Assembly (NCBI RefSeq): GCF_051488665.1
Contig: NZ_JBPSEG010000005.1
Coordinates: 162,316 to 226,315, forward strand
Direction of reading: 5' to 3'
Origin: Melioribacter sp051488665
Lineage (GTDB): Bacteria; Bacteroidota; Ignavibacteria; Ignavibacteriales; Melioribacteraceae
Length of the DNA: 64,000 nucleotides
The notes under the pieces: generated by a model
The model's input: the letters and a program-made list of their open reading frames with translations, nothing else
Told to the model about the DNA's origin: nothing
Database searches by the model: none
Position numbers and translations under genes: made by a program
Shown here: piece after piece, positions 33,809 through 43,010 of the stretch
How positions within the stretch are numbered: position 1 is the first letter of the stretch
How the letters are laid out: every line of letters begins with the position of its first letter

Positions 33809-35074
33809 ATGAAAAGGTTATTAATAATATTCTTTCTATTCCTGCCGTTCTTATTGAACGCTCAAAATATTAACGGCAGAATTACGTCTTCGTTTTATTC
33901 GTTCGAAAGATATAATACCGCCAGTTCATCTGAAACATTTTTCAGAACCTATCAGGCTTTGAACCTTAACGCAAACTACTCGAAATTCTCCTTGCGTACA
34001 CGATTTAATTTTGAAAGCAATCTGGGCAATGCTCTCGACGCCGATCCCCGGGTTCGTTTCTACAATCTTTATCTCGAAGCGCGCGATCTCTTGGGCATTG
34101 CAACCGTAAAATTGGGAAGACAGCCGCTCTTTACTCCTGTAGCCGGCGGTCTTTTCGACGGTATTAATCTCAAATTAAAATACGCGGGATTTTCGCTGAC
34201 AGGTTTCTACGGCGGTAACCTGCCGGCATATCAAAAACTCGAATTAACGCACGACCTCGGCAACGATTACATTATGGGAGGTCGTTTCGAAACGGTTGCC
34301 TTGAAAAACTTCCGTCTCGGCGTATCGTATATCGACAAGAATTTCAAATCGGTCGATTATTACGCCGAACGACTCGACGAGAATCTCGACCCGGTTACTA
34401 TCCTGATTCAATCGAAATCGAATCAATACAAATTACTCTCTGCCGACGCTTATTATTCATACAACAACCTCGTCGACGTAAGCACGCGTTACGAATATGA
34501 TTTGAACTATGAAGTGACTTCAAAAGTCGAATTCGACGGAAGAGTAAACGCAACCGACAAACTTGGGCTCAATTTTTATTATAACTATAGAGAGCCCAGG
34601 ATACGTTACAACTCGATCTTCTCCGTATTCGACTACGGTAATTCTCAGGAAATCGAAGGCGGTTTCGACTATAAGATTTCGGGTCTCTATCGCCTCTTCT
34701 TCAAATACGGCGACGTTAAATTCGACTCCGAACACTCATCGAGATTGAGTCTCGGCGTTACAACTCAGTACGGTTCGGTTTCATACCGCAAGACTTTAGG
34801 CGACGCCGGAGAACTCGACGCCGCTTCTCTCTATTTGGCAAAATCGTTTGTCGAAGGATTAATCACCCCTTCGGTCGGAGTTACATACACCAGCTATAAA
34901 CTTTCAAGCGACGACGAGACCAATTCCATTACCGCTCTCCTAGTCGGTATTAACTTCAGACCATGGAGAATTTTATCTTTCGATTTCCAAACGCAGTATT
35001 TCAACAATAAGATATACAAAAACGATTTCAGAGTTTTATTCAAAGTTAATTACTTGTTTAATACAAACTTGTAG
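33809..35074 (+). CDS. outer-membrane porin-like beta-barrel protein
   Basis: A 421-residue protein with signal peptide MKRLLIIFFLFLPFLLNAQ and about 16-20 alternating amphipathic strands (NGRITSSFYSFERY, SKFSLRTRFNFES, FSLTGFYGG, VDVSTRYEYDLNYE, LNFYYNYREPRIRY, SFDFQTQYFNN), ending VLFKVNYLFNTNL. No heme or catalytic motif. It has no obvious primary match to MtrB or PioB that I can see, but its place between a tetraheme cytochrome and two large cytochromes, one a lipoprotein, is the classic order of a porin-cytochrome conduit. Starts 9 bases after the tetraheme gene and ends 6 bases before the 14-heme gene. Confidence 0.75.
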   Translation: MKRLLIIFFLFLPFLLNAQNINGRITSSFYSFERYNTASSSETFFRTYQALNLNANYSKFSLRTRFNFESNLGNALDADPRVRFYNLYLEARDLLGIATVKLGRQPLFTPVAGGLFDGINLKLKYAGFSLTGFYGGNLPAYQKLELTHDLGNDYIMGGRFETVALKNFRLGVSYIDKNFKSVDYYAERLDENLDPVTILIQSKSNQYKLLSADAYYSYNNLVDVSTRYEYDLNYEVTSKVEFDGRVNATDKLGLNFYYNYREPRIRYNSIFSVFDYGNSQEIEGGFDYKISGLYRLFFKYGDVKFDSEHSSRLSLGVTTQYGSVSYRKTLGDAGELDAASLYLAKSFVEGLITPSVGVTYTSYKLSSDDETNSITALLVGINFRPWRILSFDFQTQYFNNKIYKNDFRVLFKVNYLFNTNL

Positions 35075-35080
35075 ACCATT

Positions 35081-36286
35081 ATGAAAATAAAATTTATTTA
35101 TCTGCCGCTCAGCCTTTTGATTCTCGTTTTTCTTACAGTAGCAGCAATCGACGCGGACAAAGGCAACGAGCCACGTAAAACCAATAAGGACATAATTAAA
35201 TTTTCTCACGAGCTTCATAGTGAAGTAACAGATTGTGCGTCGTGTCATACAAATGTGGCAAGCAGCATAAAACTTAACGACAGGCTATTGCCCGAAAAAG
35301 ATGTCTGCGCTACGTGTCACGACGTTGAGGATACGGACAATTGTCAAATGTGTCATTATGAAGATGTATTCGAGCCTCTGATTCAAACGAAGAGTTCGTT
35401 GATATTCAACCACAGCTTTCACATCAACGAGCAAGAGATGGAATGCGCCGCTTGCCATAAAGGGCTCGACGGCGTAGATTACGGTTTCGAATCTGCGAGC
35501 GTCAACCCGCCGATGAGCAGTTGTATTACCTGCCACAACAATAAATCGGTGGCTGTAAACGACTGCGAAGTCTGCCACATTTCGACCGTCAATTTAATTC
35601 CCGACGACCATCAGCAGGTTGGCTTCTTCAAAGCTCACAAGTTCAAAGCCACCGCAATGGACAGTAATTGCGAAATGTGTCACGATAACAGTTTCTGCGA
35701 GGCTTGTCACGTATCGACTACAATGATGACCGAGACAAATACAGAATCGGATTTTTACGTTCCGTATTCTCCGCATAAGTTCACAGACAACACAAAGATG
35801 CAACAGATAACGCGGGTTCACGATTTGAATTACCGCTTTTCGCACGGCATCGACGCAAATACAAAGTCCGCCGAATGCCAGACGTGCCATCAGGTAGAAA
35901 CATTCTGCGCAGAATGCCATAATAACGGCGGAGGAGATTATGCGCTCGAAGGAGCCATGCCGGCTTCGCATACCAAACCGAATTTTGTTACAATCGGCGT
36001 TGGAACGGGAGGCGGACAGCACGCTATCCTTGCAAAGCGCGACATTGAATCGTGTTCGTCGTGTCACGACCTCCAGGGTGCGGATCCGAATTGCGTCCTC
36101 TGCCATGTCGATAACGACGGCGTTAAAGGAACTAACCCGAAAACCCACGTAAGCGGATTTATGAACGGCTCCGACGGCGATTGGCATTCCGACTTTAATT
36201 CCGTATGCTATTCGTGTCATACTGACGCCAACGCTCGCCCGGACGGCATTAAAGGCGTGGGATTCTGCGGTTATTGTCACAATTAA
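35081..36286 (+). CDS. 14-heme cytochrome c
   Basis: A 401-residue protein with a signal or anchor segment (MKIKFIYLPLSLLILVFLTVA) and 14 CxxCH motifs (CASCH, CATCH, CQMCH, CAACH, CITCH, CEVCH, CEMCH, CEACH, CQTCH, CAECH, CSSCH, CVLCH, CYSCH, CGYCH, the last five residues from the C-terminus). No lipobox. As the gene follows the barrel gene closely, the protein is the best candidate for the heme wire inside or just beneath the barrel, like MtrA, though MtrA has 10 hemes in about 330 residues. Confidence 0.9.
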   Translation: MKIKFIYLPLSLLILVFLTVAAIDADKGNEPRKTNKDIIKFSHELHSEVTDCASCHTNVASSIKLNDRLLPEKDVCATCHDVEDTDNCQMCHYEDVFEPLIQTKSSLIFNHSFHINEQEMECAACHKGLDGVDYGFESASVNPPMSSCITCHNNKSVAVNDCEVCHISTVNLIPDDHQQVGFFKAHKFKATAMDSNCEMCHDNSFCEACHVSTTMMTETNTESDFYVPYSPHKFTDNTKMQQITRVHDLNYRFSHGIDANTKSAECQTCHQVETFCAECHNNGGGDYALEGAMPASHTKPNFVTIGVGTGGGQHAILAKRDIESCSSCHDLQGADPNCVLCHVDNDGVKGTNPKTHVSGFMNGSDGDWHSDFNSVCYSCHTDANARPDGIKGVGFCGYCHN

Positions 36287-36301
36287 ATTTTTGGGTAGAT
36301 T

Positions 36302-37297
36302 ATGAAATATATTAAATATTATTTGGCTCTATCGTTATTATTCGTTTTAGCTTCTTGCAGCGACGTTCAGGAGGAAATTACTCCGCCGGCTCAGTTGAGC
36401 GTTCACGGAGCGGGATTTTTGTCGCAATCCTCCGATAATTTTCACGGCAAGAAGCTGACAGATAATAGTATGGAAAGTTGTAAACAATGCCATGCTTCGA
36501 ATTATTCCGGAGGCACCGCAGGCGTCAGCTGCGTAAATTGCCACCCCGCAATCAACGTCCATGTCGACGGTATATTGTTGCCGGGTTCGGATAACTTTCA
36601 CGGCAGATTTATTGCCGCTACTAACTGGAATCTTTCGCAATGCGCCCAGTGCCACGGCGACGATTATGCAGGTGGAATTACCAGTCCCACTTGTACGACA
36701 TGTCACAACAAAGCGGGCGGTCCCGAAGCATGCAACACATGTCATGGCGACTTTTTCAAAGGCGGAAGCATAGCCCCGCCGCAGGCGACAAATAATGCAA
36801 AGGAAACTTCCGACCCGAGAGTGGGCGCTCATCAGGCTCACTTGAATGCGTCTTTGTTATCCGATAACGTCTCCTGCATGGAATGCCATATACTGCCGAC
36901 AAGCTTTGAAGCGCCCGGACATATCGACAACACACCGCACGCAGAGGTTATCTTCGGCGCGTTTACGTCTTCAGGTCCTTCAAGTCCTTCTTATGATTTT
37001 GCCAGCAATACCTGTAGCAACACTTACTGTCACGGCAATTTCGAATTCAAGAAAGAAAATTCAGACTATCCGTTTATTTATACCGCCGACAAAATGACCG
37101 GCAATAATTTTTCGCCCAAATGGAATCAGGTGGACGGAAGCCAGGCTGCATGCGGCACATGTCACGGCTTGCCGCCCACGGGTCATGAAGACGCCGAACT
37201 TCGCGCTTGCGGCACATGCCATGTGGGCGTCGTCGACAAATACGGAAATATTGTCGATAAATCCAAGCATATCAACGGCAAAGTCGATCTTTTCTAA
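36302..37297 (+). CDS. 9-heme outer-membrane lipoprotein cytochrome c
   Basis: A 331-residue protein. YLALSLLFVLASCSDVQEE is a lipoprotein signal with lipobox LASC, so the Cys should be acylated and the protein held in the outer membrane. Eight CxxCH motifs (CKQCH, CVNCH, CAQCH, CTTCH, CNTCH, CMECH, CGTCH twice) plus one CSNTYCH of the longer CxxxxCH form. The pairing of CxxxxCH with a later CGTCHGLPP is like the Geobacter CxxxxCH/CxxCH repeat found in outer-surface cytochromes. Two tandem LPGSDNFHG / SQSSDNFHG segments suggest an internal repeat. Last gene of the conduit cluster, probably facing outward as terminal reductase. Followed by a strong terminator. Confidence 0.9.
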   Translation: MKYIKYYLALSLLFVLASCSDVQEEITPPAQLSVHGAGFLSQSSDNFHGKKLTDNSMESCKQCHASNYSGGTAGVSCVNCHPAINVHVDGILLPGSDNFHGRFIAATNWNLSQCAQCHGDDYAGGITSPTCTTCHNKAGGPEACNTCHGDFFKGGSIAPPQATNNAKETSDPRVGAHQAHLNASLLSDNVSCMECHILPTSFEAPGHIDNTPHAEVIFGAFTSSGPSSPSYDFASNTCSNTYCHGNFEFKKENSDYPFIYTADKMTGNNFSPKWNQVDGSQAACGTCHGLPPTGHEDAELRACGTCHVGVVDKYGNIVDKSKHINGKVDLF

Positions 37298-37313
37298 AAC
37301 TACGAGCAAACGG

Positions 37314-37344
37314 AAAAAGCCGGCTCTCTGATGCCGGCTTTTTT
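37314..37344 (+). terminator. Rho-independent terminator ending the cytochrome cluster
   Basis: AAAAAGCCGGC at 37314-37324 and GCCGGCTTTTT at 37333-37343, an 11-bp perfect stem with an 8-base loop and a T run, 17 bases after the 9-heme lipoprotein stop. The A-tract arm means it can also act from the other strand. Confidence 0.93.
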
Positions 37345-37408
37345 ATTATCCTGACTGTTTCATAATTTAGTTATTTTTGTCATTAAAATTTTTACGAGGT
37401 TTTTAATT

Positions 37409-38545
37409 ATGCTGATAGTTGCAGACGAAAACATACCCCAGGTAAAAAATGCGTTCGGCGATTTCGGAGAAGTCAAATTATTTCACGGCAGATCGATAAC
37501 AAAAAAAGATTTGATTGACGCCGATGCTCTGTTGGTAAGGTCTATTACAAGAGTCGATAAAAATCTTCTCGAAGGAACGAAAGTCAAATTCGTCGCTACC
37601 GCCACAATAGGCACGGATCATATCGACAAAGATTATCTTAACAAAGCAGGTATTAAATTCGCCGACGCTGCGGGATGCAACGCTTATTCGGTGGCGGAAT
37701 ATGTTATTTGCTCCCTAACAGAAGTCTTTTTACGCAACGGGAAGGATTTCCGGAACAGTACGATAGGCATAGTCGGATACGGCAATATCGGTACGAAGGT
37801 AGAAGCTTTTGCAAAGGCGCTCGGATTCGATACTGTATTAAACGACCCGCCGCTTAAAAGAAAAACAAGCAATTCAAAATTCAAGAGCCTGGAAGAAGCG
37901 CTCGTTTGCGATGTAGTTACATTCCATGTGCCTCTGAACAAAGGCGGATTGGATAATACGGTTCATCTGCTGAATGAAGAAAATATAAATAAAATTAAAG
38001 ACGGCTCGTTGTTAATCAATTCTTCACGCGGCGCCGTTGTCGATAATCAGGCTCTTAAAAAAGTTTTAATGAAAAACAAAAGATTTAACGCGGTTCTGGA
38101 CGTATGGGAAAACGAACCGTCTATCGACAGAGAATTACTCGAAATTACCGATATTGCAACTCCTCATATTGCGGGATATTCATATGAAGGCAAACTAAAC
38201 AGCACACTCTTTATCTACAATAAATTTTGCGAATATTCCGGCGTCGAAAAAAAATGGAAACCCGAGTACTTGCCGCTTAATAATAATATTATAAAACCGA
38301 TACAGACAGACTCCAATGCAGAGCTACTTAAAAATATTCTGAATAACATTTACGACATTAATGACGACAGCATTGTATTGAAGAAAGGATTAAAATTATC
38401 CGAAGAAGAATTTTCCCGTTACTTCGACGATCTCAGAAAAAATTACAGAATAAGGCGGGAGTTTTTCAATTATAAGATAGACGGTTCGTCATTAACAGGC
38501 GAACAGGCAGCCATTCTAAAATCATTGCGGTTTGAAATCATATAA
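37409..38545 (+). CDS. pdxB: 4-phosphoerythronate dehydrogenase
   Basis: A 378-residue enzyme of the D-2-hydroxyacid dehydrogenase superfamily that oxidises 4-phospho-D-erythronate in the DXP-dependent pyridoxal phosphate pathway. Opening MLIVADENIPQVKNAFGDFG and LLVRSITRVDKNLL are typical of PdxB, as is TATIGTDHIDKDYL. The NAD site is GIVGYGNIGTKV, and SSRGAVVDNQAL and PHIAGYSYEGK carry the substrate-binding and catalytic His region; the extra C-terminal 80 residues match the PdxB dimerisation tail. GAGG-containing leader. It stands alone after the terminator at 37344 and is convergent with pckA. Confidence 0.9.
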   Translation: MLIVADENIPQVKNAFGDFGEVKLFHGRSITKKDLIDADALLVRSITRVDKNLLEGTKVKFVATATIGTDHIDKDYLNKAGIKFADAAGCNAYSVAEYVICSLTEVFLRNGKDFRNSTIGIVGYGNIGTKVEAFAKALGFDTVLNDPPLKRKTSNSKFKSLEEALVCDVVTFHVPLNKGGLDNTVHLLNEENINKIKDGSLLINSSRGAVVDNQALKKVLMKNKRFNAVLDVWENEPSIDRELLEITDIATPHIAGYSYEGKLNSTLFIYNKFCEYSGVEKKWKPEYLPLNNNIIKPIQTDSNAELLKNILNNIYDINDDSIVLKKGLKLSEEEFSRYFDDLRKNYRIRREFFNYKIDGSSLTGEQAAILKSLRFEII

Positions 38546-38549
38546 AGGA

Positions 38550-38577
38550 CGCTGTTCCGTGTATGAACGGAACAGCG
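38550..38577. terminator. hairpin between convergent pdxB and pckA
   Basis: CGCTGTTCCGT at 38550-38560 pairs with ACGGAACAGCG at 38567-38577 (11 bp, 6-base loop), 4 bases after the pdxB stop and 8 bases after the pckA stop on the other strand. No strong T run follows in either direction, so termination strength is uncertain. Confidence 0.6.
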
Positions 38578-38585
38578 CAGAATCT

Positions 38586-40181
38586 TCAAACTATCGGACC
38601 GGCTTTTTTCACATCCTCCGAAACGTTTGCTTCGAAATTCTTAAAATTCTCTTTGAACATTGCAGCCAGTTTACGCGCCGCTTCGTCGTATTTCGATTTA
38701 TCCGGCCATGTATTCTGAGGATAAAGTATTTCATCCGGAATGCCTTTGATCTTTGTCGGCACTTCGAGTCCGAAATAATTGTCTTTATAAGTTTCTACGT
38801 TATCGAGTTCTCCGGCAAGCGCCGCATTAAGCATTCTGCGGGTATATTCGATCTTCATTCTGCTTCCTGTTCCGTACGGACCCCCTGTCCATCCCGTATT
38901 TACAAGCCAACAATTTACGTTGTATTTTTGAATTTTATCGCCGAGTAATTTTGCGTATACAGAAGGTTTAAGAACCATAAAGGGAGCACCGAAACATGTG
39001 CTGAAAGTTGCCTTCGGTTCGGTAACGCCTTTTTCTGTTCCCGCCACTTTAGCGGTATAGCCCGAGAGGAAATGATACATCGCCTGTTCAGGCGTAAGTT
39101 TTGCAATCGGAGGCATAACTCCGAATGCGTCCGCCGTAAGCATTACTATATTTTTCGGATGTCCTCCCGTGCCGTCGGGAACAATATTCGGAATATAATT
39201 GATCGGATACGCCGCTCGTGTGTTTTCAGTCAGAGAATCGTCGTTCAAATCGAGCATACGCGTATTAACATCCATCGCTACGTTTTCGAGAATGGTTCCG
39301 AATTTACGCGTGGTTTCATAGATAAATGGTTCGGATTCAGCCGACAATCTGATTACTTTGGCATAGCATCCGCCCTCATAATTAAATACGCCTTTATCGC
39401 TCCAGCCGTGCTCGTCGTCGCCGATTAATTTTCTTTCCGGGTCTGCGGATAATGTAGTCTTGCCGGTACCCGACAAACCGAACATTACCGCCACGTCGCC
39501 GTCCTTGCCTACGTTAGCCGAACAATGCATCGACATTACTCCTTTGAGAGGCATTAAATAATTCATTACGGTAAAAATCGATTTTTTAATTTCGCCCGCG
39601 TAACTTGTTCCGCCGATTAGAACAAGTTTTTTGCCGAAGTTAATTATTATAAAAACGCCCGAATTCGTGCCGTCGTTTTCCGGGTCTGCCTGAAAATAGG
39701 GCAGATTTATAACAGTAAATTCCGGATAATGATTTACGAGATCTTCTCCTTCGGCTTTGATAAACAAATTTCTTGCAAACAGGTTATGCCACGCCGTTTC
39801 GGTTATTACTCTAATCGGGAGTCGATAATCCGGGTCGGCGCCTGCGTAACAATCCTGAACGTACAAGTCCTTGTTTTGCATGTAAGAACACATGTGCGCA
39901 AAAATTCTGTCGAAATATTTTTCTTCTATCGGTTTATTTACATTGCCCCACCAGATCTGATCCTGACTCGAATGTTCTTTCACCAAAAACTTATCGTTCG
40001 GACTTCTGCCTGTATGCTGCCCGGTTCTTACAACTAACGGTCCCATGTGAGCAATCATCGCTTCCCTGCGCCTTGCAGCCTGTTCGTATAAAGCCGGCGT
40101 TGTAAGATTATAGAAAAGATTATTAATATTCTTTATCCCCATATCGTTCAATTGCCGCCAGATTTCCAGTTTTGATTTCAT
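38586..40181 (-). CDS. pckA: ATP-dependent phosphoenolpyruvate carboxykinase
   Basis: A 531-residue enzyme of full family length (about 530-540) converting oxaloacetate plus ATP to PEP plus CO2. The P-loop FGLSGTGKTTLSAD, the kinase-2 LIGDDEHGW, the substrate loop TGRSPNDKFLV, the metal-site GGTSYAGEIKKS, and TGWTGGPYG are all present. Cytoplasmic, first step of gluconeogenesis; fbp at 43011 provides another step of the same route. GGAG before the ATG. Single-gene unit; the gap to the next gene (40182-40283) holds nothing recognisable. Confidence 0.96.
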   Translation of the reverse strand: MKSKLEIWRQLNDMGIKNINNLFYNLTTPALYEQAARRREAMIAHMGPLVVRTGQHTGRSPNDKFLVKEHSSQDQIWWGNVNKPIEEKYFDRIFAHMCSYMQNKDLYVQDCYAGADPDYRLPIRVITETAWHNLFARNLFIKAEGEDLVNHYPEFTVINLPYFQADPENDGTNSGVFIIINFGKKLVLIGGTSYAGEIKKSIFTVMNYLMPLKGVMSMHCSANVGKDGDVAVMFGLSGTGKTTLSADPERKLIGDDEHGWSDKGVFNYEGGCYAKVIRLSAESEPFIYETTRKFGTILENVAMDVNTRMLDLNDDSLTENTRAAYPINYIPNIVPDGTGGHPKNIVMLTADAFGVMPPIAKLTPEQAMYHFLSGYTAKVAGTEKGVTEPKATFSTCFGAPFMVLKPSVYAKLLGDKIQKYNVNCWLVNTGWTGGPYGTGSRMKIEYTRRMLNAALAGELDNVETYKDNYFGLEVPTKIKGIPDEILYPQNTWPDKSKYDEAARKLAAMFKENFKNFEANVSEDVKKAGPIV

Positions 40182-40283
40182 ATAAGCTCCGTTATATTAT
40201 AAAATACGATACAAAGGTATAAAATTAGATTTACTTTATCAACTAAGGCTGCAGAGGCATGACAGTTTACTTTTTACGGTTGT

Positions 40284-41558
40284 TTATATGTATTTATAAA
40301 TTTCCTTAAGTATTTTATCTGTCGCTCCGGTGTTGTTTTTTACAAACTCGCCCGCTATTTTCCCTGCGGTTCTTCTTAGATTCTCGTCTGCGAACAAACG
40401 CCGGAACGTTTTATAAGCTTCTTTCTGGTTTTTAATTATAATGCCGCCGCCTAGTTTATGCATTTGGACGGCTTCCTGACTGGTTTCTATTTTGGGCCCG
40501 TAGACAACCGGGATGGAATAAACGGCGGGTTCAAGCACATTGTGAATTTGACGAAAACTACCGCCTACATAAGCGGCGTCGGCATAACTGTAAAGCGTCA
40601 ATAAAATACCGACCGAATCTACTATAATTACGCGTTCGCCGTTGTAATTGTTCATCAGGGAAAATCTTATAGTGGAAAATTTATTATAAAAGTCATTTTC
40701 GATTTTTTCGATATGAACTAAATCGGGTTCGTGCGGGACGACGATTATCATAAGCTCCGGTATGTATTTCATCAATTTAATTAATGCGGGAAATATTACT
40801 TCCTCGTCGGCTTCCCAAACGCTCCCGAGGACAAGCACTTTTTTATTTTGCAGCGCTTCATCTCTGATAACTTTCTTTTCCCTTGCCGTCATGCTTTTAA
40901 TGTAGACTCTGTCGAAACGCGTATCGCCCACCGGAGTTACTTTTTCCGGAGATAATCCGAACTTGAGAAAATTTATGGCGTCGTTTTCGGAAACGGTCAA
41001 AATTTTTGCCGCGCTGTCGAAAACGTATTTATGAAAAGATCTAATTACAGGCAAAAGCCGGCTGCTGTCCGACCGCATTGTAGCGTCGGCTATTAAATAG
41101 GGTATTCCTCTTTTTTCGAGCTGCCAGATCGTATTCGGCCAGATATCGTAACGCATAAATATCACCAGACCGGGCTGCGTTATTTCCAAAAAGCGTTTGA
41201 TATCTTTAATTCTGTCAAAGGGTATATACGAAATAATATCTGCATGCGGATATTTAATTGAATTGCGGTAACCTGAAGGAGAAAAAAATGTAGCGAGAAT
41301 TATAACATCTCTTTCCTGTTTTAGTTTTTCTATAATCGGTTTTGCCTGCTCGAATTCGCCCATCGAAGCAGCATGGAACCAAACCGTCTTTTTTGAACGG
41401 TCGATATCCGCCATCGCAATTATCAGATTTTCGAAGAGGCGCTCCCTTTCTTGAACGCTCATTCTTATCTTGCCTCCAATTACAGGCGCAATTACTTTTA
41501 AGAGCGCAGAAAGCGGATAAAAGAAAATGTTATATATTATTTGCCAGAACCTTTTCAT
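40284..41558 (-). CDS. waaA: 3-deoxy-D-manno-octulosonic acid (Kdo) transferase
   Basis: A 424-residue membrane-associated GT30 enzyme that adds Kdo to lipid A. N-terminal hydrophobic helix (MKRFWQIIYNIFFYPLSALL), then VWFHAASMGEFEQAKPIIE with the catalytic Glu, FMRYDIWPNTIWQLEKRGIP, VLGSVWEADEEVIFP and YVGGSFRQIHNVLEPAVYSIP. Overlaps the upstream heptosyltransferase gene by 4 bases (ATGA). Shows that the organism makes a lipopolysaccharide, as expected of a diderm. Confidence 0.92.
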   Translation of the reverse strand: MKRFWQIIYNIFFYPLSALLKVIAPVIGGKIRMSVQERERLFENLIIAMADIDRSKKTVWFHAASMGEFEQAKPIIEKLKQERDVIILATFFSPSGYRNSIKYPHADIISYIPFDRIKDIKRFLEITQPGLVIFMRYDIWPNTIWQLEKRGIPYLIADATMRSDSSRLLPVIRSFHKYVFDSAAKILTVSENDAINFLKFGLSPEKVTPVGDTRFDRVYIKSMTAREKKVIRDEALQNKKVLVLGSVWEADEEVIFPALIKLMKYIPELMIIVVPHEPDLVHIEKIENDFYNKFSTIRFSLMNNYNGERVIIVDSVGILLTLYSYADAAYVGGSFRQIHNVLEPAVYSIPVVYGPKIETSQEAVQMHKLGGGIIIKNQKEAYKTFRRLFADENLRRTAGKIAGEFVKNNTGATDKILKEIYKYI

Positions 41559-42541
41559 TTTTCTTCGAGTAATTTTATTATATTATTAAAAACCGCGCCG
41601 GGAGTTAATTCTTTCATGCATTTAAAATGTCCCTCGGGGCATTTTTCGCGGCCGATATGACTGCACGGACGGCATTCCAGTCCCTCGTTTTCTACCAGTC
41701 CGTATCTTACTTTGTACGGAAGGAATCCGAATTCTTTAACGCTCGAGCCGAATATGACAATCAACGGTATGTTCTGAGACGCCGCCAGATGCATCAACCC
41801 TGTGTCGTTGCTAACTATAAGTTTGCACTTTTTCATAATGAAAGCGAGTTTCAGAAGCTCGTCGTTTGTACTCATGTCGACTGCATCCGGAATATTGCCT
41901 GCAATAAAACCGCACAAATCCTTGTCCGATTTTCCTCCGAGGACGAGCGTTTTAAATCCTCTTTCACGGATTTTTTTGCCCAGTTCTACAAAATACTCGG
42001 GCGGCCACATTTTTGTAAAATGTCTCGACCCGGGGCAGAATCCGATATAATTACCCTCTTCCAGATCGACTTCAATATTACCGGGTAAAAACACCTCCGT
42101 CCCGTATTCATCCAGTTTCAAACCCGGCACCGAAGCGGCATACAGCTCAGGTATCGATTTGACGTTCTTGTATAAATTTATACGGAATCTAGATAAAAGT
42201 ATTTTTTTAAAAGCCGGTTTTCGGAACCTGTAAATTTGTCCGCCTGCGGCAATATTTATTCGGTTGCTTCTTAAATTATTCTGCAAGTCGACAACCATAT
42301 CGTAGTTCCGGGAGGACACTTTTTTCAATAATTCTTTAACATTATTCTTGTCATATTTCAGAACGCTGCGCAGATATTTATTGTATGTTAATGCGTCGGC
42401 ATATTGCGGTTTAACCACAAAATCGATTTCCGAATTTTTATATCTGGATTTTAATGATCGGATTACAGGAGTGGTTAGTATTACGTCTCCCAGAGAGCTT
42501 AGCCTTATAACGAGAATTTTTAGAGGACGATTTTCATCCAC
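41555..42541 (-). CDS. ADP-heptose:LPS heptosyltransferase-like (GT9)
   Basis: A 328-residue GT9 enzyme. Start ILVIRLSSLGDVILTTPVIRSL, then FVVKPQYADAL, IGFCPGSRHFTKMWPPEYFVEL, and CKLIVSNDTGLMHLAASQNIPLIVIFG followed by SSVKEFGFLP. A Cys-rich CRPCSHIGREKCPEGHFKCM near the end is common in this family. Adds heptose to the Kdo-lipid A core; which heptosyltransferase (I, II or III) cannot be said. Overlaps waaA by 4 bases, so the two are cotranscribed. Confidence 0.88.
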   Translation of the reverse strand: MDENRPLKILVIRLSSLGDVILTTPVIRSLKSRYKNSEIDFVVKPQYADALTYNKYLRSVLKYDKNNVKELLKKVSSRNYDMVVDLQNNLRSNRINIAAGGQIYRFRKPAFKKILLSRFRINLYKNVKSIPELYAASVPGLKLDEYGTEVFLPGNIEVDLEEGNYIGFCPGSRHFTKMWPPEYFVELGKKIRERGFKTLVLGGKSDKDLCGFIAGNIPDAVDMSTNDELLKLAFIMKKCKLIVSNDTGLMHLAASQNIPLIVIFGSSVKEFGFLPYKVRYGLVENEGLECRPCSHIGREKCPEGHFKCMKELTPGAVFNNIIKLLEEK

Positions 42542-42674
42542 AACGAGAACGCCTTTTCTTTAACGCAAATTTAGACAATTCAAAGAACGATTCAAAACCC
42601 GCAGTCGTATCGTTGGCAACTAAGCTCAATCTTCATTATTTTTGGTTAATAAATTACGAAATGTGAGTTGAATT

Positions 42675-42935
42675 ATGACGACATTACCATCGCCCGGCAC
42701 AAAAACTTTTCCTGAAGATTCGTTAGAAAAGAAATGTTATAATTTTGTGGAAACGCTCGAAAAATATATACCGATTCCGAACGAGCGGTACAGATTAGCT
42801 TTCAATTTATACCGTTTTAAAAAAGGAGAAGGAGATCCGCCGGCGGTAATTTTGAAATCGGCTAAAATAAAATTTGAAAACATCGCCGAGAAAGAACTTG
42901 CCGATTTGATAGACGAAGGCATTAAAAATTTTTAA
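42675..42935 (+). CDS. conserved-looking small protein of unknown function
   Basis: An 86-residue acidic/basic mixed soluble protein (begins MTTLPSPGTKTFPEDSLEKK, ends LIDEGIKNF). No signal peptide, membrane helix or metal motif. Predicted alpha-beta-alpha character. I do not recognise a family. It is transcribed opposite to its neighbours, has its own 133-base upstream gap and a hairpin after it, and its codon use is like that of surrounding genes, which supports a real gene. Confidence 0.6.
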   Translation: MTTLPSPGTKTFPEDSLEKKCYNFVETLEKYIPIPNERYRLAFNLYRFKKGEGDPPAVILKSAKIKFENIAEKELADLIDEGIKNF

Positions 42936-42948
42936 TTAATATTTCAAC

Positions 42949-42975
42949 ATAAGGCTGGATTTCCTCCAGCCTTAT
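42949..42975. terminator. hairpin between the 86-residue gene and fbp
   Basis: ATAAGGCTGGA (42949-42959) and TCCAGCCTTAT (42965-42975), an 11-bp stem with a 5-base loop between convergent stops. T content after it is modest in both directions; probably a bidirectional terminator. Confidence 0.65.
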
Positions 42976-43010
42976 TGTCAATTTGCCCGCCCGCCGATTT
43001 TAATTCAGCG

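Noticed and set aside
35594..36280. 228-residue open frame on the minus strand
   Set aside because: Antisense to the 14-heme cytochrome. Regular CxxCH codons on the plus strand keep the opposite strand open.
30761..37297. repetitive DNA from repeated TG(T/C)CA(T/C) words
   Set aside because: These are codons of CxxCH heme motifs in unrelated contexts, not a DNA repeat or CRISPR array.
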